A program made the translations under genes and the position numbers. 64,000 bases of DNA, from contig CANEZP010000002.1 in NCBI GenBank assembly GCA_947444305.1, positions 62,001 through 126,000 on the forward strand. The letters run 5' to 3'. How positions within the stretch are numbered: position 1 is the stretch's first letter; each line of letters opens with the position of its first letter. Below are positions 51,201 through 59,544 of this stretch, piece by piece. The notes beneath the pieces are model-generated. The model made no database searches. It was not told the origin of the DNA and was given only the letters and a program-made list of their open reading frames with translations. The stretch is from Pseudobdellovibrionaceae bacterium. GTDB lineage: Bacteria > Bdellovibrionota > Bdellovibrionia > Bdellovibrionales > UBA1609.

Positions 51201-51435
51201 CGGCGGCGTGACCACCCAGCCCGAGTATTCATTTTGGTTTGCCGACGTGGGCTTCCAGGTCGAAAACTACGGTACCGATCCCGACATCGACGTCGATATC
51301 GCGCCCCACAATTACCGGCGCAACGAAGATCCGCAATTAGACCGCGCGCTCCTGGAAGTGACGAAGCTGCTCAAAGCATCGCCACCGTTCCGCCCGGTGA
51401 TTTCCGAATTTCCGAATTTAGGATTTGAGATCTAG
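48238..51435 (+). CDS. Tricorn-type protease (S41)
   Basis: A 1065-residue protein without signal peptide. Two beta-propellers (about 1-310 and 310-660) precede a PDZ domain (about 770-850) and the S41 core. By analogy with Thermoplasma tricorn, the catalytic residues are Ser728-His729 in ELGTSHAYD, Ser951-Asp952 in NEYAGSDGD and Glu in FQVENYGTDPD. A simple Lys/Asp/Glu repeat near residue 520-535 is a linker. Tricorn trims oligopeptides made by other proteases. The ATG follows GCGGGAGG. Confidence 0.93.
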   Translation: MSQGYFRFPAVHGNKVAFTSEDDLWEVPLTGGVARRLTSGRGTFSRPSYSPDGKWLAFSSAEEGHLEIFVMPAAGGEIKRLTYLGAQSAVAGWQDERTILFASTAFEAQRAPGSCRITIDGGMPEALNLGPAMNLALNPKGGVVLERNSLRSDPAHWKRYRGGTAGKLWYAETLDSEFRPLIQLNGNLARPMWVGDRVYFVSDHEGLANLYSCDKNGEGLTRETTHKEFYVRNPSSDGKTIVYHAGAKLYSFDPATKKGGEIPVEYLSQRTQRQRRYVSSTKNLESAALCPEGEVSVLTVRGQLHFMRNWDGPVGTRRETGTRFRLGQFLADGKRIAAVTDKENGDESLEIFDTGDFSHRQMENKEWGRFTEMTVSPKGAMVAFANHRSELWLADADEKTSMRIARNQHKPISQFNFSPDGRWLAFSESLAWNRSRICIADTKTGEVKPVTVPLFEDYCPSFDPAGKHLYFLAQRELNPVYDGLQFELSFPKSIIACVLTLEKSTVSPFLETAGDGAGEKDKDKEKEKDKDKKDLEVRIDFDQIEERVLSFPIAEGKFTKIAGLKGKVMLLNHPVEGAAGHEWMGKTPPAKAEITVYDFKTQKADSYLKGVTDFTLSHDTSKVMVRIGQKLRVLKTADKPDEGKEPSSRKSGWLDLDRVKTLIEPAGEYRQMIHEVWRLQRDHFWREDMSKINWPAVLKRYLPLVDLVNTRSEFGDLVWELQGELGTSHAYDMGGDYRREPSYPVGMLGADFAYDEKHDGYRIEKILRGDSWKLSEASPLRAPGVLLEPGDVIVAVNGVRVSRQITPYQLLMHQAGSEVRLTAVTKTGETRQLRVRTLAAETPARYRDWTERNREYVKKASGGRVGYIHIPDMGPRGFAEFHRHFLRDYDQDALIVDVRYNGGGHVSSLLLEKLMRKRFGVDQSRWYGAYPFPGESPAGPMVALTNEYAGSDGDIFSHSFKLKKAGPLIGKRTWGGVIGINPTHRLVDGGVTTQPEYSFWFADVGFQVENYGTDPDIDVDIAPHNYRRNEDPQLDRALLEVTKLLKASPPFRPVISEFPNLGFEI

Positions 51436-52034
51436 AAACCGACGTTGATCACGGGCGAGACGTAAAACAAGCCCGTGCGGTGGAAGTTAGCTAAGCCGAT
51501 TTGGATGCCGTGCAGGCTATCGGTGTCGTTCACTAAACCGATTTGGAATCCGTAGACCGAGCGGGCGCGGTTGTATAAACCAATTTGCGCGCCGCGAATG
51601 GTGGTGTGCGCGGCCACGTTCCCGAGCACCGCCACTTGAAAGCCGTTCACGCTGCTTTCGCCGCCGATGACGTTCAAGCCGCCGGCGATTTGCACACCGG
51701 TCACCGTCGTTTTTTCTTTGCTGTAGTTGACGCCGCCCGCGGCTTCGAGACCCACGATTGTAGTCATGCCGTAGTGAATGTTTGTACCGCCCGCGACGGC
51801 GAGACCGACGAAGCGTTGGTCCGTCACGTTACCGAGTAAACCAAAATCGAATCCGTAAACATCGCGGTGGTGACCGTAAAGTACGCTTACGCGTAAGCCC
51901 GTGACGCCAAAATCCGAGGGCGGAAATTGCACCGGCGGGATAATTGCCAGCGCGACGGGCGAAACCGCGGCGTGGGCAACGTTGATGAAGAGGGCGGAGA
52001 GTGAAATGATGAAGGTCAGAATAGTTTTTTGCAT
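51432..52034 (-). CDS. Secreted GxQxG-repeat surface protein
   Basis: A 200-residue exported protein (signal peptide ending VAHAA). The mature part is a series of short repeats of the form G-(V/F/I)-Q-x-(A/G)-x-x-x-N, for example GVQIAGGLN, GFQVAVLGN, GAQIGLYN, GFQIGLVN and GIQIGLAN, ending in Phe. This resembles the LA_2272-type surface-repeat family and suggests a stacked-strand or barrel-like outer-membrane protein. It overlaps the tricorn gene by 4 bases. Confidence 0.75.
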   Translation of the reverse strand: MQKTILTFIISLSALFINVAHAAVSPVALAIIPPVQFPPSDFGVTGLRVSVLYGHHRDVYGFDFGLLGNVTDQRFVGLAVAGGTNIHYGMTTIVGLEAAGGVNYSKEKTTVTGVQIAGGLNVIGGESSVNGFQVAVLGNVAAHTTIRGAQIGLYNRARSVYGFQIGLVNDTDSLHGIQIGLANFHRTGLFYVSPVINVGF

Positions 52035-52123
52035 ACTCTATTGTAGAATCAATCCTTCAAAATTCAAAGTTAGGCCGGGCCCTTAGATCCCACGGCGAAG
52101 GTCTAGAAAGTGGCGGTTTCCTT

Positions 52124-54229
52124 TTGAAAACCAATTTGGTAAACAAAGATGTGATCCAGATGTTGCCCAGGCCCATCGCGGCATTATGTTTGATCTTCGC
52201 CGTAGGCATGATTTCGCTTTGGATCTTTATTCCCGAAGACCTGCTTCCGTACATATCGTTCGTCATGAAGCAAAACACCGCGGTCGGTATCGCTTTCGCC
52301 TCGTTATCGTTAATTCTACTGGCCGACGAAAAAGCCTCGGCGGCCGCTTACCGTTTGGGCCGGCTTTTTGCCGTGCTCACGGCGGCGGTCGGTGCCGCAA
52401 CCCTTTTCGAATACGCCGTAACTGATTTAAAAATCGATCAATTATCACGTCTTGATTACGTCACGCCCGAAAACAATTTATACCCCGGACGAATGGCGCC
52501 GAACGCGGCGTTGTTGATCCTGCTCTTCGGCACAGCCATGTACGGGCGCGATTATTCTTCGCGCGGCGGCACCTATCTTTCGGACCACATTCTGTTGATC
52601 ACGGGCGTTCTCGCGGGCTCGGCGGTTATCGGCTACGTTTATCAATTTAGCGCTCTTTTCCGCGTGTCGAGTTACCTCCGCATTTCGGAATACACGGCCT
52701 CCATCTTTTTATTACTGACGATTTCGGCGGCCCTTTCGAGACCGTCTCACAAACCGATAAAGGTATTCTTAAGCAAGGGGCCCGCGGGCGTGATGGCCCG
52801 GCGGCTCTTGCCGGCCGCAATCGTTTTCCCGGCCGTGGCGTGCTGGCTCACTTCACGACTGCGCGAATCGGAAATTATAAACCGGCCGACGGGTTATGCG
52901 TTGCTGGCGATCGCGTTGATTTTGGTGTTCTCGGCCTTGATTTGGTCGAGCGTGCGCAGGCTCGATAAAAGTGAAAAGCAACGGCAAGAATTCTTTGAGG
53001 CCGAAAAACGAACTCTAGCGACGATCAACCGGGTCGGGCAAAATCTTTTGGCCGAGCTCAATATGGAAAAACTGGTGAAGGGCGTGACGGACGCGGCCAC
53101 GACGCTCACCGGGGCGCAGTTCGGCGCCTTCTTCTACAACATGACCGATGCCGACGGTTCGACGATGCTGTTGAACACGGTCTCCGGCGTAGCTCCGGAT
53201 AAATTTGCGTCGTTTGGCAATCCACGCTCGACCGCGGTATTTAATCCCACCTTCATGAATCATGGCACCGTTCGGTCATCCGATATTACGAAGGACGGGC
53301 GCTACGGCCAAAACGATCCGCAAAAAGGCATTCCGGACGGGCATCCGCCCGTGAAGAGTTACCTAGCCGTCTCGGTCGTTTCTCGCGCCGGTGAAGTCAT
53401 CGGCGGGCTTTTTTTTGGGCACGAACAGGCCGGCGTGTTTACGGAGCAATCCGAAAAAATTGTCGAAGGCCTTGCGGCACAGACCGCGATCGCCATGGAC
53501 AACGCAAGATTATACCAGCAGCTGCACGACTCGGTACGTGCCCGCGATGAGTTTTTATCGATCGCCAGCCACGAACTCAAAACGCCGTTAACGACCTTAA
53601 AGCTTCAGTCGCAAACACGCGAGCGCATGATCAATAAGGGTATGAACGAACGTTTCACGATGCCCGGCGTACTTAAGATGGTGAAGACGGACTCCCAACA
53701 GATCGACCGTCTGGCGCGGCTCGTGGACGACATGCTGGACATCGGCCGCATTAACACGGGCAAACTCACTTTGAATTTCGAAACCTTCGATCTCAATGAA
53801 CTCGCACAAGAAGTGAGTGAACGCTTCGCCGCCGAATTCCAAGCGGCGGGGGCCGAGCTTTTGTTCGCGAATAATGAGAGGGTGCCGGTCACGGCGGATC
53901 GGCATCGTATGGAGCAGGTCATGGTGAATCTGCTCACGAATGCTTTGAAGTACGGAGGCAAGAAGCCCGTCGAAGTCGCGGTAAAATGCGAGCGCGCTAA
54001 GGCCGTTTTCGAAGTCCGCGATCACGGTATGGGCATCGCGAAAGAGAACCAGCAACGCATCTTCGAAAGATTCGAACGCGCGGTCACCGCCAGTGAAATC
54101 AGCGGCCTTGGATTAGGATTATTCATCGTTCGTCAGATTCTTAATCTTCACCAAGGACATATCGACGTCCACAGTGAAGCGGGGCGGGGCGCAACCTTCT
54201 CGGTTCGGCTCCCGCTGGCGGAATCTTAG
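52124..54229 (+). CDS. Membrane GAF histidine kinase, orphan
   Basis: A 701-residue sensor kinase. About eight membrane helices fill residues 14-285 (MASE-like), followed by a GAF domain (about 310-470). The HisKA H-box is SIASHELKTPLT, then the N-box NLLTNALKYG, G1 DHGMGI and G2 GLGLGLFI of the ATPase domain. No response regulator gene is adjacent. The start could be TTG 52124 or ATG 52160; neither has a clear ribosome binding site. Confidence 0.9.
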   Translation: MKTNLVNKDVIQMLPRPIAALCLIFAVGMISLWIFIPEDLLPYISFVMKQNTAVGIAFASLSLILLADEKASAAAYRLGRLFAVLTAAVGAATLFEYAVTDLKIDQLSRLDYVTPENNLYPGRMAPNAALLILLFGTAMYGRDYSSRGGTYLSDHILLITGVLAGSAVIGYVYQFSALFRVSSYLRISEYTASIFLLLTISAALSRPSHKPIKVFLSKGPAGVMARRLLPAAIVFPAVACWLTSRLRESEIINRPTGYALLAIALILVFSALIWSSVRRLDKSEKQRQEFFEAEKRTLATINRVGQNLLAELNMEKLVKGVTDAATTLTGAQFGAFFYNMTDADGSTMLLNTVSGVAPDKFASFGNPRSTAVFNPTFMNHGTVRSSDITKDGRYGQNDPQKGIPDGHPPVKSYLAVSVVSRAGEVIGGLFFGHEQAGVFTEQSEKIVEGLAAQTAIAMDNARLYQQLHDSVRARDEFLSIASHELKTPLTTLKLQSQTRERMINKGMNERFTMPGVLKMVKTDSQQIDRLARLVDDMLDIGRINTGKLTLNFETFDLNELAQEVSERFAAEFQAAGAELLFANNERVPVTADRHRMEQVMVNLLTNALKYGGKKPVEVAVKCERAKAVFEVRDHGMGIAKENQQRIFERFERAVTASEISGLGLGLFIVRQILNLHQGHIDVHSEAGRGATFSVRLPLAES

Positions 54230-54396
54230 TAGCCGGCGGGCGGCGGCGGCGCGGCCACCGGGGGTGCCGCGGGATCAATCTCAAGCGTCGCATCGGCCGG
54301 CGGCTTCGGCGCGAAGATGCGCGGGTAAAGGATGGTGATCGCTCCGAACACGACGAGCATAACGATCGCGACTTTGACGGCCAATTTATGATTCAA
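54226..54396 (-). CDS. Small single-pass membrane protein with Pro-rich tail
   Basis: A 56-residue protein. A TTG start overlaps the stop of the DUF2007 gene (TTGA), and AAGGAG stands seven bases upstream. Residues 5-23 form one membrane helix, followed by an Ala/Pro-rich tail ending PPPPAGY. The strong ribosome binding site and the coupling support a real gene. Its stop overlaps that of the convergent kinase. Function is unknown; it may partner the membrane protein encoded upstream. Confidence 0.6.
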   Translation of the reverse strand: MNHKLAVKVAIVMLVVFGAITILYPRIFAPKPPADATLEIDPAAPPVAAPPPPAGY

Positions 54397-54851
54397 AATT
54401 CCGCTCCTTCAGGCATTCCCATCATCGAACCGATATCGCCGACCATGGTGAATGCATATTTGATTATAAAATAAGTGGGGATGTTGAGCGCCACTATCAA
54501 CAATACCTTTAACAGATCGTTTGTTTCTTTATGCGAATTTTCCCAATATTTATACGCGTGGTGCAGCGAGATATAATTGAACACGACGGGCACCAGTAAC
54601 GGGGCCCCGAGCGCGAACATAATACCCTTTTTGAAATGATTGGGGCGGGTCGCGGGTTTGACCAAAAGCATGTCCTTGGTCAGCGTCTCCTCGACGATGT
54701 TCTTCGCGGTATCGAAGTCTTTTTCGCCGACCAAGACCGTGAAATTGCCCAGCGCATCGGCCAAGAGCTCGGCGCGGATACCGTGGCTAATCAGGAGCGA
54801 CCTGGCTAACTGAGCTTCGGAGTGATGGGCAAAGACACTTAACTTTTTCAC
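54393..54851 (-). CDS. DUF2007-domain membrane protein
   Basis: A 152-residue protein. The N-terminal 60 residues (SEAQLARSLLISHGIRAELL, VLVGEKDFDTAKNIVEE) match the small DUF2007 ferredoxin-like signal-transducing domain. Two membrane helices follow (about 77-95 and 113-137). It is coupled to the 56-residue membrane protein. The role is unknown. Confidence 0.78.
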   Translation of the reverse strand: MKKLSVFAHHSEAQLARSLLISHGIRAELLADALGNFTVLVGEKDFDTAKNIVEETLTKDMLLVKPATRPNHFKKGIMFALGAPLLVPVVFNYISLHHAYKYWENSHKETNDLLKVLLIVALNIPTYFIIKYAFTMVGDIGSMMGMPEGAEF

Positions 54852-54903
54852 GCTTTACTCCCGGTCCGGCGGATTGCGTTCCGCCAAGTATACCGCTACA
54901 AAA

Positions 54904-55179
54904 GTGGGGGTGAGCAATTTAAAAGAATATTTCGAATCCTTGATCAAAAAAGTAGAAGCGTCCGAGCTTAGCAATCAGGGCAAAGACAAAGACGGCTTTT
55001 TCAAACCCACGCGTGAGCTGGTGATCCGTCACTTAAATCTTTTGCGGGATTTGCATCCGAAGCCGCTGGCCAAACCCATGGTGAAAGACTCCTGGAAGTT
55101 CGTGGTCGAAAACGTGCCGCCCGAAATGCTGGTCATGGACGAGGATCAAAAAGCGGCGTTAAAGAAACTTTTAGCCTAG
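54904..55179 (+). CDS. Small soluble protein of unknown function
   Basis: About 91 residues, helical and Lys/Glu-rich (NLKEYFESLIKKVEAS, TRELVIRHLNLLRDLHPKPLAKP, DEDQKAALKKLLA). Not recognised. The start is uncertain: GTG 54904, GTG 54910 or TTG 54874 are in frame, and none has a clear ribosome binding site. It overlaps the convergent SDR gene by 4 bases. Confidence 0.6.
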   Translation: MGVSNLKEYFESLIKKVEASELSNQGKDKDGFFKPTRELVIRHLNLLRDLHPKPLAKPMVKDSWKFVVENVPPEMLVMDEDQKAALKKLLA

Positions 55180-56096
55180 CGCCGTTTGTGTGAATACAAG
55201 CGTCCCCACCGGCGCGCCTTCGGCAAAAGCTGGAAAAGCACGGGTAGCAGAATCCGGCGTGGAATAAACCTGCGCAAATAATAAAACACGTAAGCGTCGA
55301 GCGTCGAAGGGATCCACAACGGCGGATTCTCGGTCTTGATTACGCGAAGGATCGAGCGCGCGATGCCGCCCGAATCCGAAAGGCTTAAACGCATGAAGCG
55401 CTCCACGAACGGCGCCATGTTCAAATAGTAATCTCCGTACGTTTCACTCTCCTGCCGCGCGGATTTCGATTTCTCCGTGTAGTAAACCCGCGTGAAGGCC
55501 TTCGAGCGCACGAAGCCGGGCTGGATCAAACTGACGTTGATGCCGAGCGGTTTCGCCTCGTACCACAGCGCCTCGCTTAATCCTTCGAGTGCGTATTTCG
55601 AAGCGGTGTAAGAAGCCATCGTCGGCATGGCGAGCATTCCGCTTACCGAAGACACGTTAATGATTTTACCGCGCCCGATCTCCCGCATGTGGGGCATGAC
55701 CAAACGGATTAGCGCTACGGGCCCGAGGTAATTCGTGGCCATCTGAACGTACTCATCTTTTTCGGTCATGTGTTCAACGACCGCGCGGTAGCTAATCCCG
55801 GCGTTGTTGACCAGAATGTTCACGCCTCCCCACGCCGCCGAGATCTCTTTGATCAAAGCTTCGCGCGGTTCGGGTAGGGTGACGTCGAGGGCGCGAATCC
55901 AAAAGCGGTCACTCTCCTGAAAACGTTCCCGCAACGGGCCGACGTTCCGGGCCGTGATGATCACGCGGTACTGATTTCGTTTGTAAAGCATTTGCGCGAG
56001 CGCCAGGCCGATGCCCGAGCTGCAACCCGTAATCAAAATTACCGGCTGAAAAGAAGAGGGTGTGCGACGCCGGACCCAGTACCATAGGTGAAACAT
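55176..56096 (-). CDS. Short-chain dehydrogenase/reductase
   Basis: A 306-residue classical SDR. The nucleotide-binding TGCSSGIG, NNAG, the catalytic Ser in NVSSVSG and YTASKYALEG (the YxxxK pair) are all visible. The C-terminus is extended and basic with hydrophobic stretches, which may associate with membrane. It lies 3 bases after the YheT-like hydrolase gene. The substrate is unknown. Confidence 0.88.
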   Translation of the reverse strand: MFHLWYWVRRRTPSSFQPVILITGCSSGIGLALAQMLYKRNQYRVIITARNVGPLRERFQESDRFWIRALDVTLPEPREALIKEISAAWGGVNILVNNAGISYRAVVEHMTEKDEYVQMATNYLGPVALIRLVMPHMREIGRGKIINVSSVSGMLAMPTMASYTASKYALEGLSEALWYEAKPLGINVSLIQPGFVRSKAFTRVYYTEKSKSARQESETYGDYYLNMAPFVERFMRLSLSDSGGIARSILRVIKTENPPLWIPSTLDAYVFYYLRRFIPRRILLPVLFQLLPKARRWGRLYSHKRR

Positions 56097-56099
56097 GCT

Positions 56100-57011
56100 T
56101 TATTCAACCAGAAATTTAAGCGCAAGTCTTTCGGAAACGAACCGGCCTTTTTCCAGGAAGCCGACGTGCCCGCCACGCTCGGGAACTTCGAGCCGGACGA
56201 ACGGGTGCTCGCGCAATTCCGCCACGGGAAAACAGCCCGGCCCGAGGAATGGATCGTTCTTAGCGTTGACGATCAGGGTAGGAATTCGGATGTCTCGCAA
56301 AAAAGGTTTAGCGCTGGCTTTGGCGTAATAATCATCGGCGCTTTTGAAGCCGTGTAGGGGCGCCGTAAACCGGCCGTCCCAAGTGTGAAAATCCCAAATC
56401 CGGTTCGCGCCGGCGATGTCTATGCCGAGCTTGGCGAGTTCCGGTTTTTTCAGTTCTAACTTTTTGTTGAGCGTATGCACAAACTTGCGCGTGTAGATCG
56501 CGCCCATGCCGCCGGTCATGCGCTCGGTCGAAGATTTTAAATCCAAAGGCACCGAGAACGTGACGGCTTTTTTAATCCGCGGATCGAGCGCGCCGCCTTT
56601 TTCACCCAGGTATTTGAGCGTGATGTTGCCGCCCATGCTAAAGCCGATCAGGAAAATTTCTTTATACTTCTTCGTTCGCAACACGTGTTCGATGACCGCG
56701 CCGAGATCATCCGACGCGCCCGAATGATAGAAGCGCATGGTGCGGTTCATCTCGCCGCCGCACGTGCGGCAATTCCAAGCGAGTGCATCGTAACCTTCGG
56801 CGCGGAACAAGGGCAGCATGCCTTGGATGTACTTCGATCGCGATGAACCTTCGAGCCCGTGCGAAAATATCACGAGCCGGTCCGAATTCTCCGCCGCCCA
56901 ATCCAGATCTAGAAAATCACCGTCACCGGTTTCGATACGTTCGCGCACGTAGGCAACGGCTTTCACCCGGCGAAAGAAGTGCGGTATCAATGTTTGCCAG
57001 TGTCCAATCAT
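56100..57011 (-). CDS. YheT-like alpha/beta hydrolase
   Basis: A 303-residue hydrolase. FSHGLEGSSRSKYI, WNCRTCGGEMNR, the nucleophile elbow GFSMGGN, the acid in NAKNDPF and the His in GGHVGF match the YheT/ABHD1-3 family, which contains esterases and phospholipase-like enzymes. It overlaps the preceding anchored-protein gene by 4 bases, and SDR follows, so the three are probably one operon. Confidence 0.88.
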   Translation of the reverse strand: MIGHWQTLIPHFFRRVKAVAYVRERIETGDGDFLDLDWAAENSDRLVIFSHGLEGSSRSKYIQGMLPLFRAEGYDALAWNCRTCGGEMNRTMRFYHSGASDDLGAVIEHVLRTKKYKEIFLIGFSMGGNITLKYLGEKGGALDPRIKKAVTFSVPLDLKSSTERMTGGMGAIYTRKFVHTLNKKLELKKPELAKLGIDIAGANRIWDFHTWDGRFTAPLHGFKSADDYYAKASAKPFLRDIRIPTLIVNAKNDPFLGPGCFPVAELREHPFVRLEVPERGGHVGFLEKGRFVSERLALKFLVE

Positions 57012-57601
57012 GGTCTAAGATCCTCCGGCAAGGCTTCGCGCAAGGAATCGGGACGCGGCCAACTTGGGTGAGTTTCTTTCAACAACACGATCTTTGTTGC
57101 CGGCTTGTTCCCCCGGATCATCCACCCGGTTAATAAGACCGAAGCTTGCGGGTAGGCCTGGAGAATGCGGCCCGGCTCACGTTTAAGATAAATAAAAGTA
57201 GTTTTCTGCATCTTGATCACTATCGAGTTCTCGTCGTTCTTGAAGCGGAAGTGTTCTAATTCGCCGCTCTCCAAAGTTTTGGTATAGCCTGTGTTTTGTA
57301 AAGTCATTCTCATAGTGCCGCCGGCGAACTCAAGGCTCATCCGCCGTGGTTCCGGGGTTTGCGGGCCCAGGTAGCCTTTATACATAATCGTGGCTTCGGT
57401 GCGCGGGGCGGGACTCACCTGTAGATTCGCGAGGAGTTCACGCACGCTGACCGGTGGGGCCACGGGTGTCGGCGAAACGGGCTGAGTGTTCGCCGCGCCG
57501 GGCGCCGGAGGTCCCGGTGATCTCGCGAGCCGGCCGTCCAACACGAACCACGCGAGCACGGCAATCACCGCGAAGAGAGCGGCGGTTATCCTAAACTTCA
57601 T
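57008..57601 (-). CDS. Membrane-anchored periplasmic protein, unknown
   Basis: A 197-residue protein with an N-terminal membrane anchor (about 5-22), a Pro-rich linker and a strand-rich domain (SLEFAGGTMRMTL, HFRFKNDENSIVIKMQKTTFIYL). This pattern recalls lipid- or carrier-binding periplasmic domains, but no family is recognised. ATG 57601 begins the anchor. It is divergent from dinB and starts the operon with the YheT and SDR genes. Confidence 0.65.
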   Translation of the reverse strand: MKFRITAALFAVIAVLAWFVLDGRLARSPGPPAPGAANTQPVSPTPVAPPVSVRELLANLQVSPAPRTEATIMYKGYLGPQTPEPRRMSLEFAGGTMRMTLQNTGYTKTLESGELEHFRFKNDENSIVIKMQKTTFIYLKREPGRILQAYPQASVLLTGWMIRGNKPATKIVLLKETHPSWPRPDSLREALPEDLRP

Positions 57602-57673
57602 TTTTCCGGTACCAAAGGCCCGTCTGCATATTTCATGGTGACGCGATCGGCCGGGGAAGGCAAGAATGCGGGC

Positions 57674-58747
57674 GTGAGAAAGATCATTCATGTCGACATG
57701 GACTGCTTCTACGCGGCCGTTGAAATGAAATACCGGCCCGAGCTGAAGGGCAAACCGATCGGGGTCGGCGGCCCGGCCAATTCGCGCAGCGTTTTAACGA
57801 CGGCGAGTTACGAGGCCCGGCGCTACGGCGTGAAGTCCGCGATGTCTTCAAGCCAAGCGTTGCGCCTGTGTCCCCAGCTTATTTTGGTTCCGACTAATTT
57901 CTCCCTTTACCGAAAAGAGAGCCAGGCCGTTCGCAACATCTTCGAACGTTTCACGCCGTTGGTTGAACCACTTTCTCTCGACGAAGCTTACCTCGACGTC
58001 AGTGACATCAAAGAATTTAACGGCAGCGCCACGCTCATCGCGAAAGAAATCCGCGCGCTGATCGAAAAAGAAACGGGGTTGACCGCTTCGGCCGGCATCG
58101 CACCCAACAAATTTTTAGCGAAGATCGCCAGCGACTGGAATAAACCGAACGGGCAGTTCACCCTACGGCCGGAAGACGTCGCCGCTTTTATGCCGACCCT
58201 TAAAGTCGAAAAGATCCACGGCGTAGGCAAAGTCACGGCGAAGAAGATGCATTCGCTCGGGTACTTCACCTGCGCCGACTTACAAAAAAAATCCGTGGCC
58301 GAATTGGCGCAGCATTTCGGTTCGTGGGCGCAAGGTCTTTACAATAGCGCACGCGGCATCGATAACCGGCGCGTCGAACCGCACGGTGAGCGCAAGTCCT
58401 TAACGGTTGAAGAAACCTACCACGACGATCTGCAAACGCTAGCCGACTGCTACGCTAAACTACCCGAGCTCTACCAAGACTGGGAAACGCGCATGCTCCG
58501 CGCCAACGAACGCGAAAAGATTCGCGGACATGTCGTAAAGTTGAAGTTTCACGATTTCAAACAAACCACCCACGAGAAATCCTCGCGCGGTTGGCCGCTC
58601 ATCGCCGACTTTGAAGCGCTTATCGAAAAAGCGTGGGAGCGAAGATCCGAACCCGTCCGTCTGATCGGAATAGGCGTACGCATGGCCGGCGATGAATCCA
58701 GAGAGAAGAGAAAGGATTCCACCGGCCAGCTGACGTTTGATCTTTAA
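57674..58747 (+). CDS. dinB: DNA polymerase IV DinB
   Basis: A 357-residue Y-family polymerase for translesion synthesis. With the GTG start at 57674 the N-terminus MRKIIHVDMDCFYAAVE aligns exactly with E. coli DinB. The metal ligands are Asp8 and the SLDEAYLD pair, and Tyr13 is the steric gate (Phe in E. coli). The little-finger domain occupies about 240-350. The end overlaps the convergent esterase gene by 4 bases. No clear SOS box was seen. Confidence 0.94.
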   Translation: MRKIIHVDMDCFYAAVEMKYRPELKGKPIGVGGPANSRSVLTTASYEARRYGVKSAMSSSQALRLCPQLILVPTNFSLYRKESQAVRNIFERFTPLVEPLSLDEAYLDVSDIKEFNGSATLIAKEIRALIEKETGLTASAGIAPNKFLAKIASDWNKPNGQFTLRPEDVAAFMPTLKVEKIHGVGKVTAKKMHSLGYFTCADLQKKSVAELAQHFGSWAQGLYNSARGIDNRRVEPHGERKSLTVEETYHDDLQTLADCYAKLPELYQDWETRMLRANEREKIRGHVVKLKFHDFKQTTHEKSSRGWPLIADFEALIEKAWERRSEPVRLIGIGVRMAGDESREKRKDSTGQLTFDL

Positions 58748-59544
58748 TTCTGTTTTTGCAAAAACTTGATCCCGGCGTCGACGGCCGCTTGGCTGAAATA
58801 ATAAGTCGTGATGTGACCGAAGAAGCCGACTTCCATCGTTTCGACCGGAACCTTCTTGTCTTCGAGAATCTTGCGCATCAAGCGCATTTGATCGATGCCT
58901 ACCAGCCAGTCGTCTTTACCGTGATACATGAACACGGGCGGCGATTCTTTCACCGCGTACGTAATGGGCGAGGCTTCACGCCATAATTTGGGATCCTGAT
59001 CGCGATTCTTGCCTAAGAACTTTTTGATCAAGGGCGAGTTCGGGTACTGCGACAAATCGGTGGGTGCGGCGCCCGCCACGATGCCTTTCACGCCCGAACC
59101 GGCGGGCAAGCCGACCATCAACGCCAAATGCGCGCCGGCCGAATAACCCCAGAGATAAAGTTTCTCGGGGTCGGCGTTGAATTCAGCGGGATGGGCACGC
59201 ACGTAATTTACGGCCAGGCGAACATCGTCGACCGCCGCGGGATAAGGATTCCGTGGTGCTAACCGGTAAGTGATGTTGAGCGCGACGAAGCCTTGCGCCG
59301 CGAGGTCTTTGCAGATGGCCGACATGTCACCGCTGCGGCTGCGCCACCCGCCGCCGTGAATAACGAGCACGACGGGGTGCGGGCCTTTGCCGTTGTCGGG
59401 CCGGTAAACGTTGATCATTAGCTCGGACCGCTGCTTATCGAACACAACATCCTTACGAACTTCGTAGGAATACTTTTTTGGCAGAGACGAGCAACCGGTC
59501 AAATAGGACAAAGCGAAGATTCCCATGGCCATTCGTCCCGTCAC
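58744..59544 (-). CDS. Alpha/beta hydrolase lipoprotein (BD-FAE/HSL-like)
   Basis: A 266-residue esterase-like lipoprotein. The lipobox LTGC is at residues 15-18. The oxyanion motif HGGGW, nucleophile GYSAGAH, acid in GKDDWLV and His in FFGHITT are in order. A GTG start overlaps the previous stop as GTGA, and ATG 59532 is an alternative. It is the last gene of the lipid-modification operon and may act on acyl esters at the envelope. Confidence 0.85.
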   Translation of the reverse strand: MTGRMAMGIFALSYLTGCSSLPKKYSYEVRKDVVFDKQRSELMINVYRPDNGKGPHPVVLVIHGGGWRSRSGDMSAICKDLAAQGFVALNITYRLAPRNPYPAAVDDVRLAVNYVRAHPAEFNADPEKLYLWGYSAGAHLALMVGLPAGSGVKGIVAGAAPTDLSQYPNSPLIKKFLGKNRDQDPKLWREASPITYAVKESPPVFMYHGKDDWLVGIDQMRLMRKILEDKKVPVETMEVGFFGHITTYYFSQAAVDAGIKFLQKQN

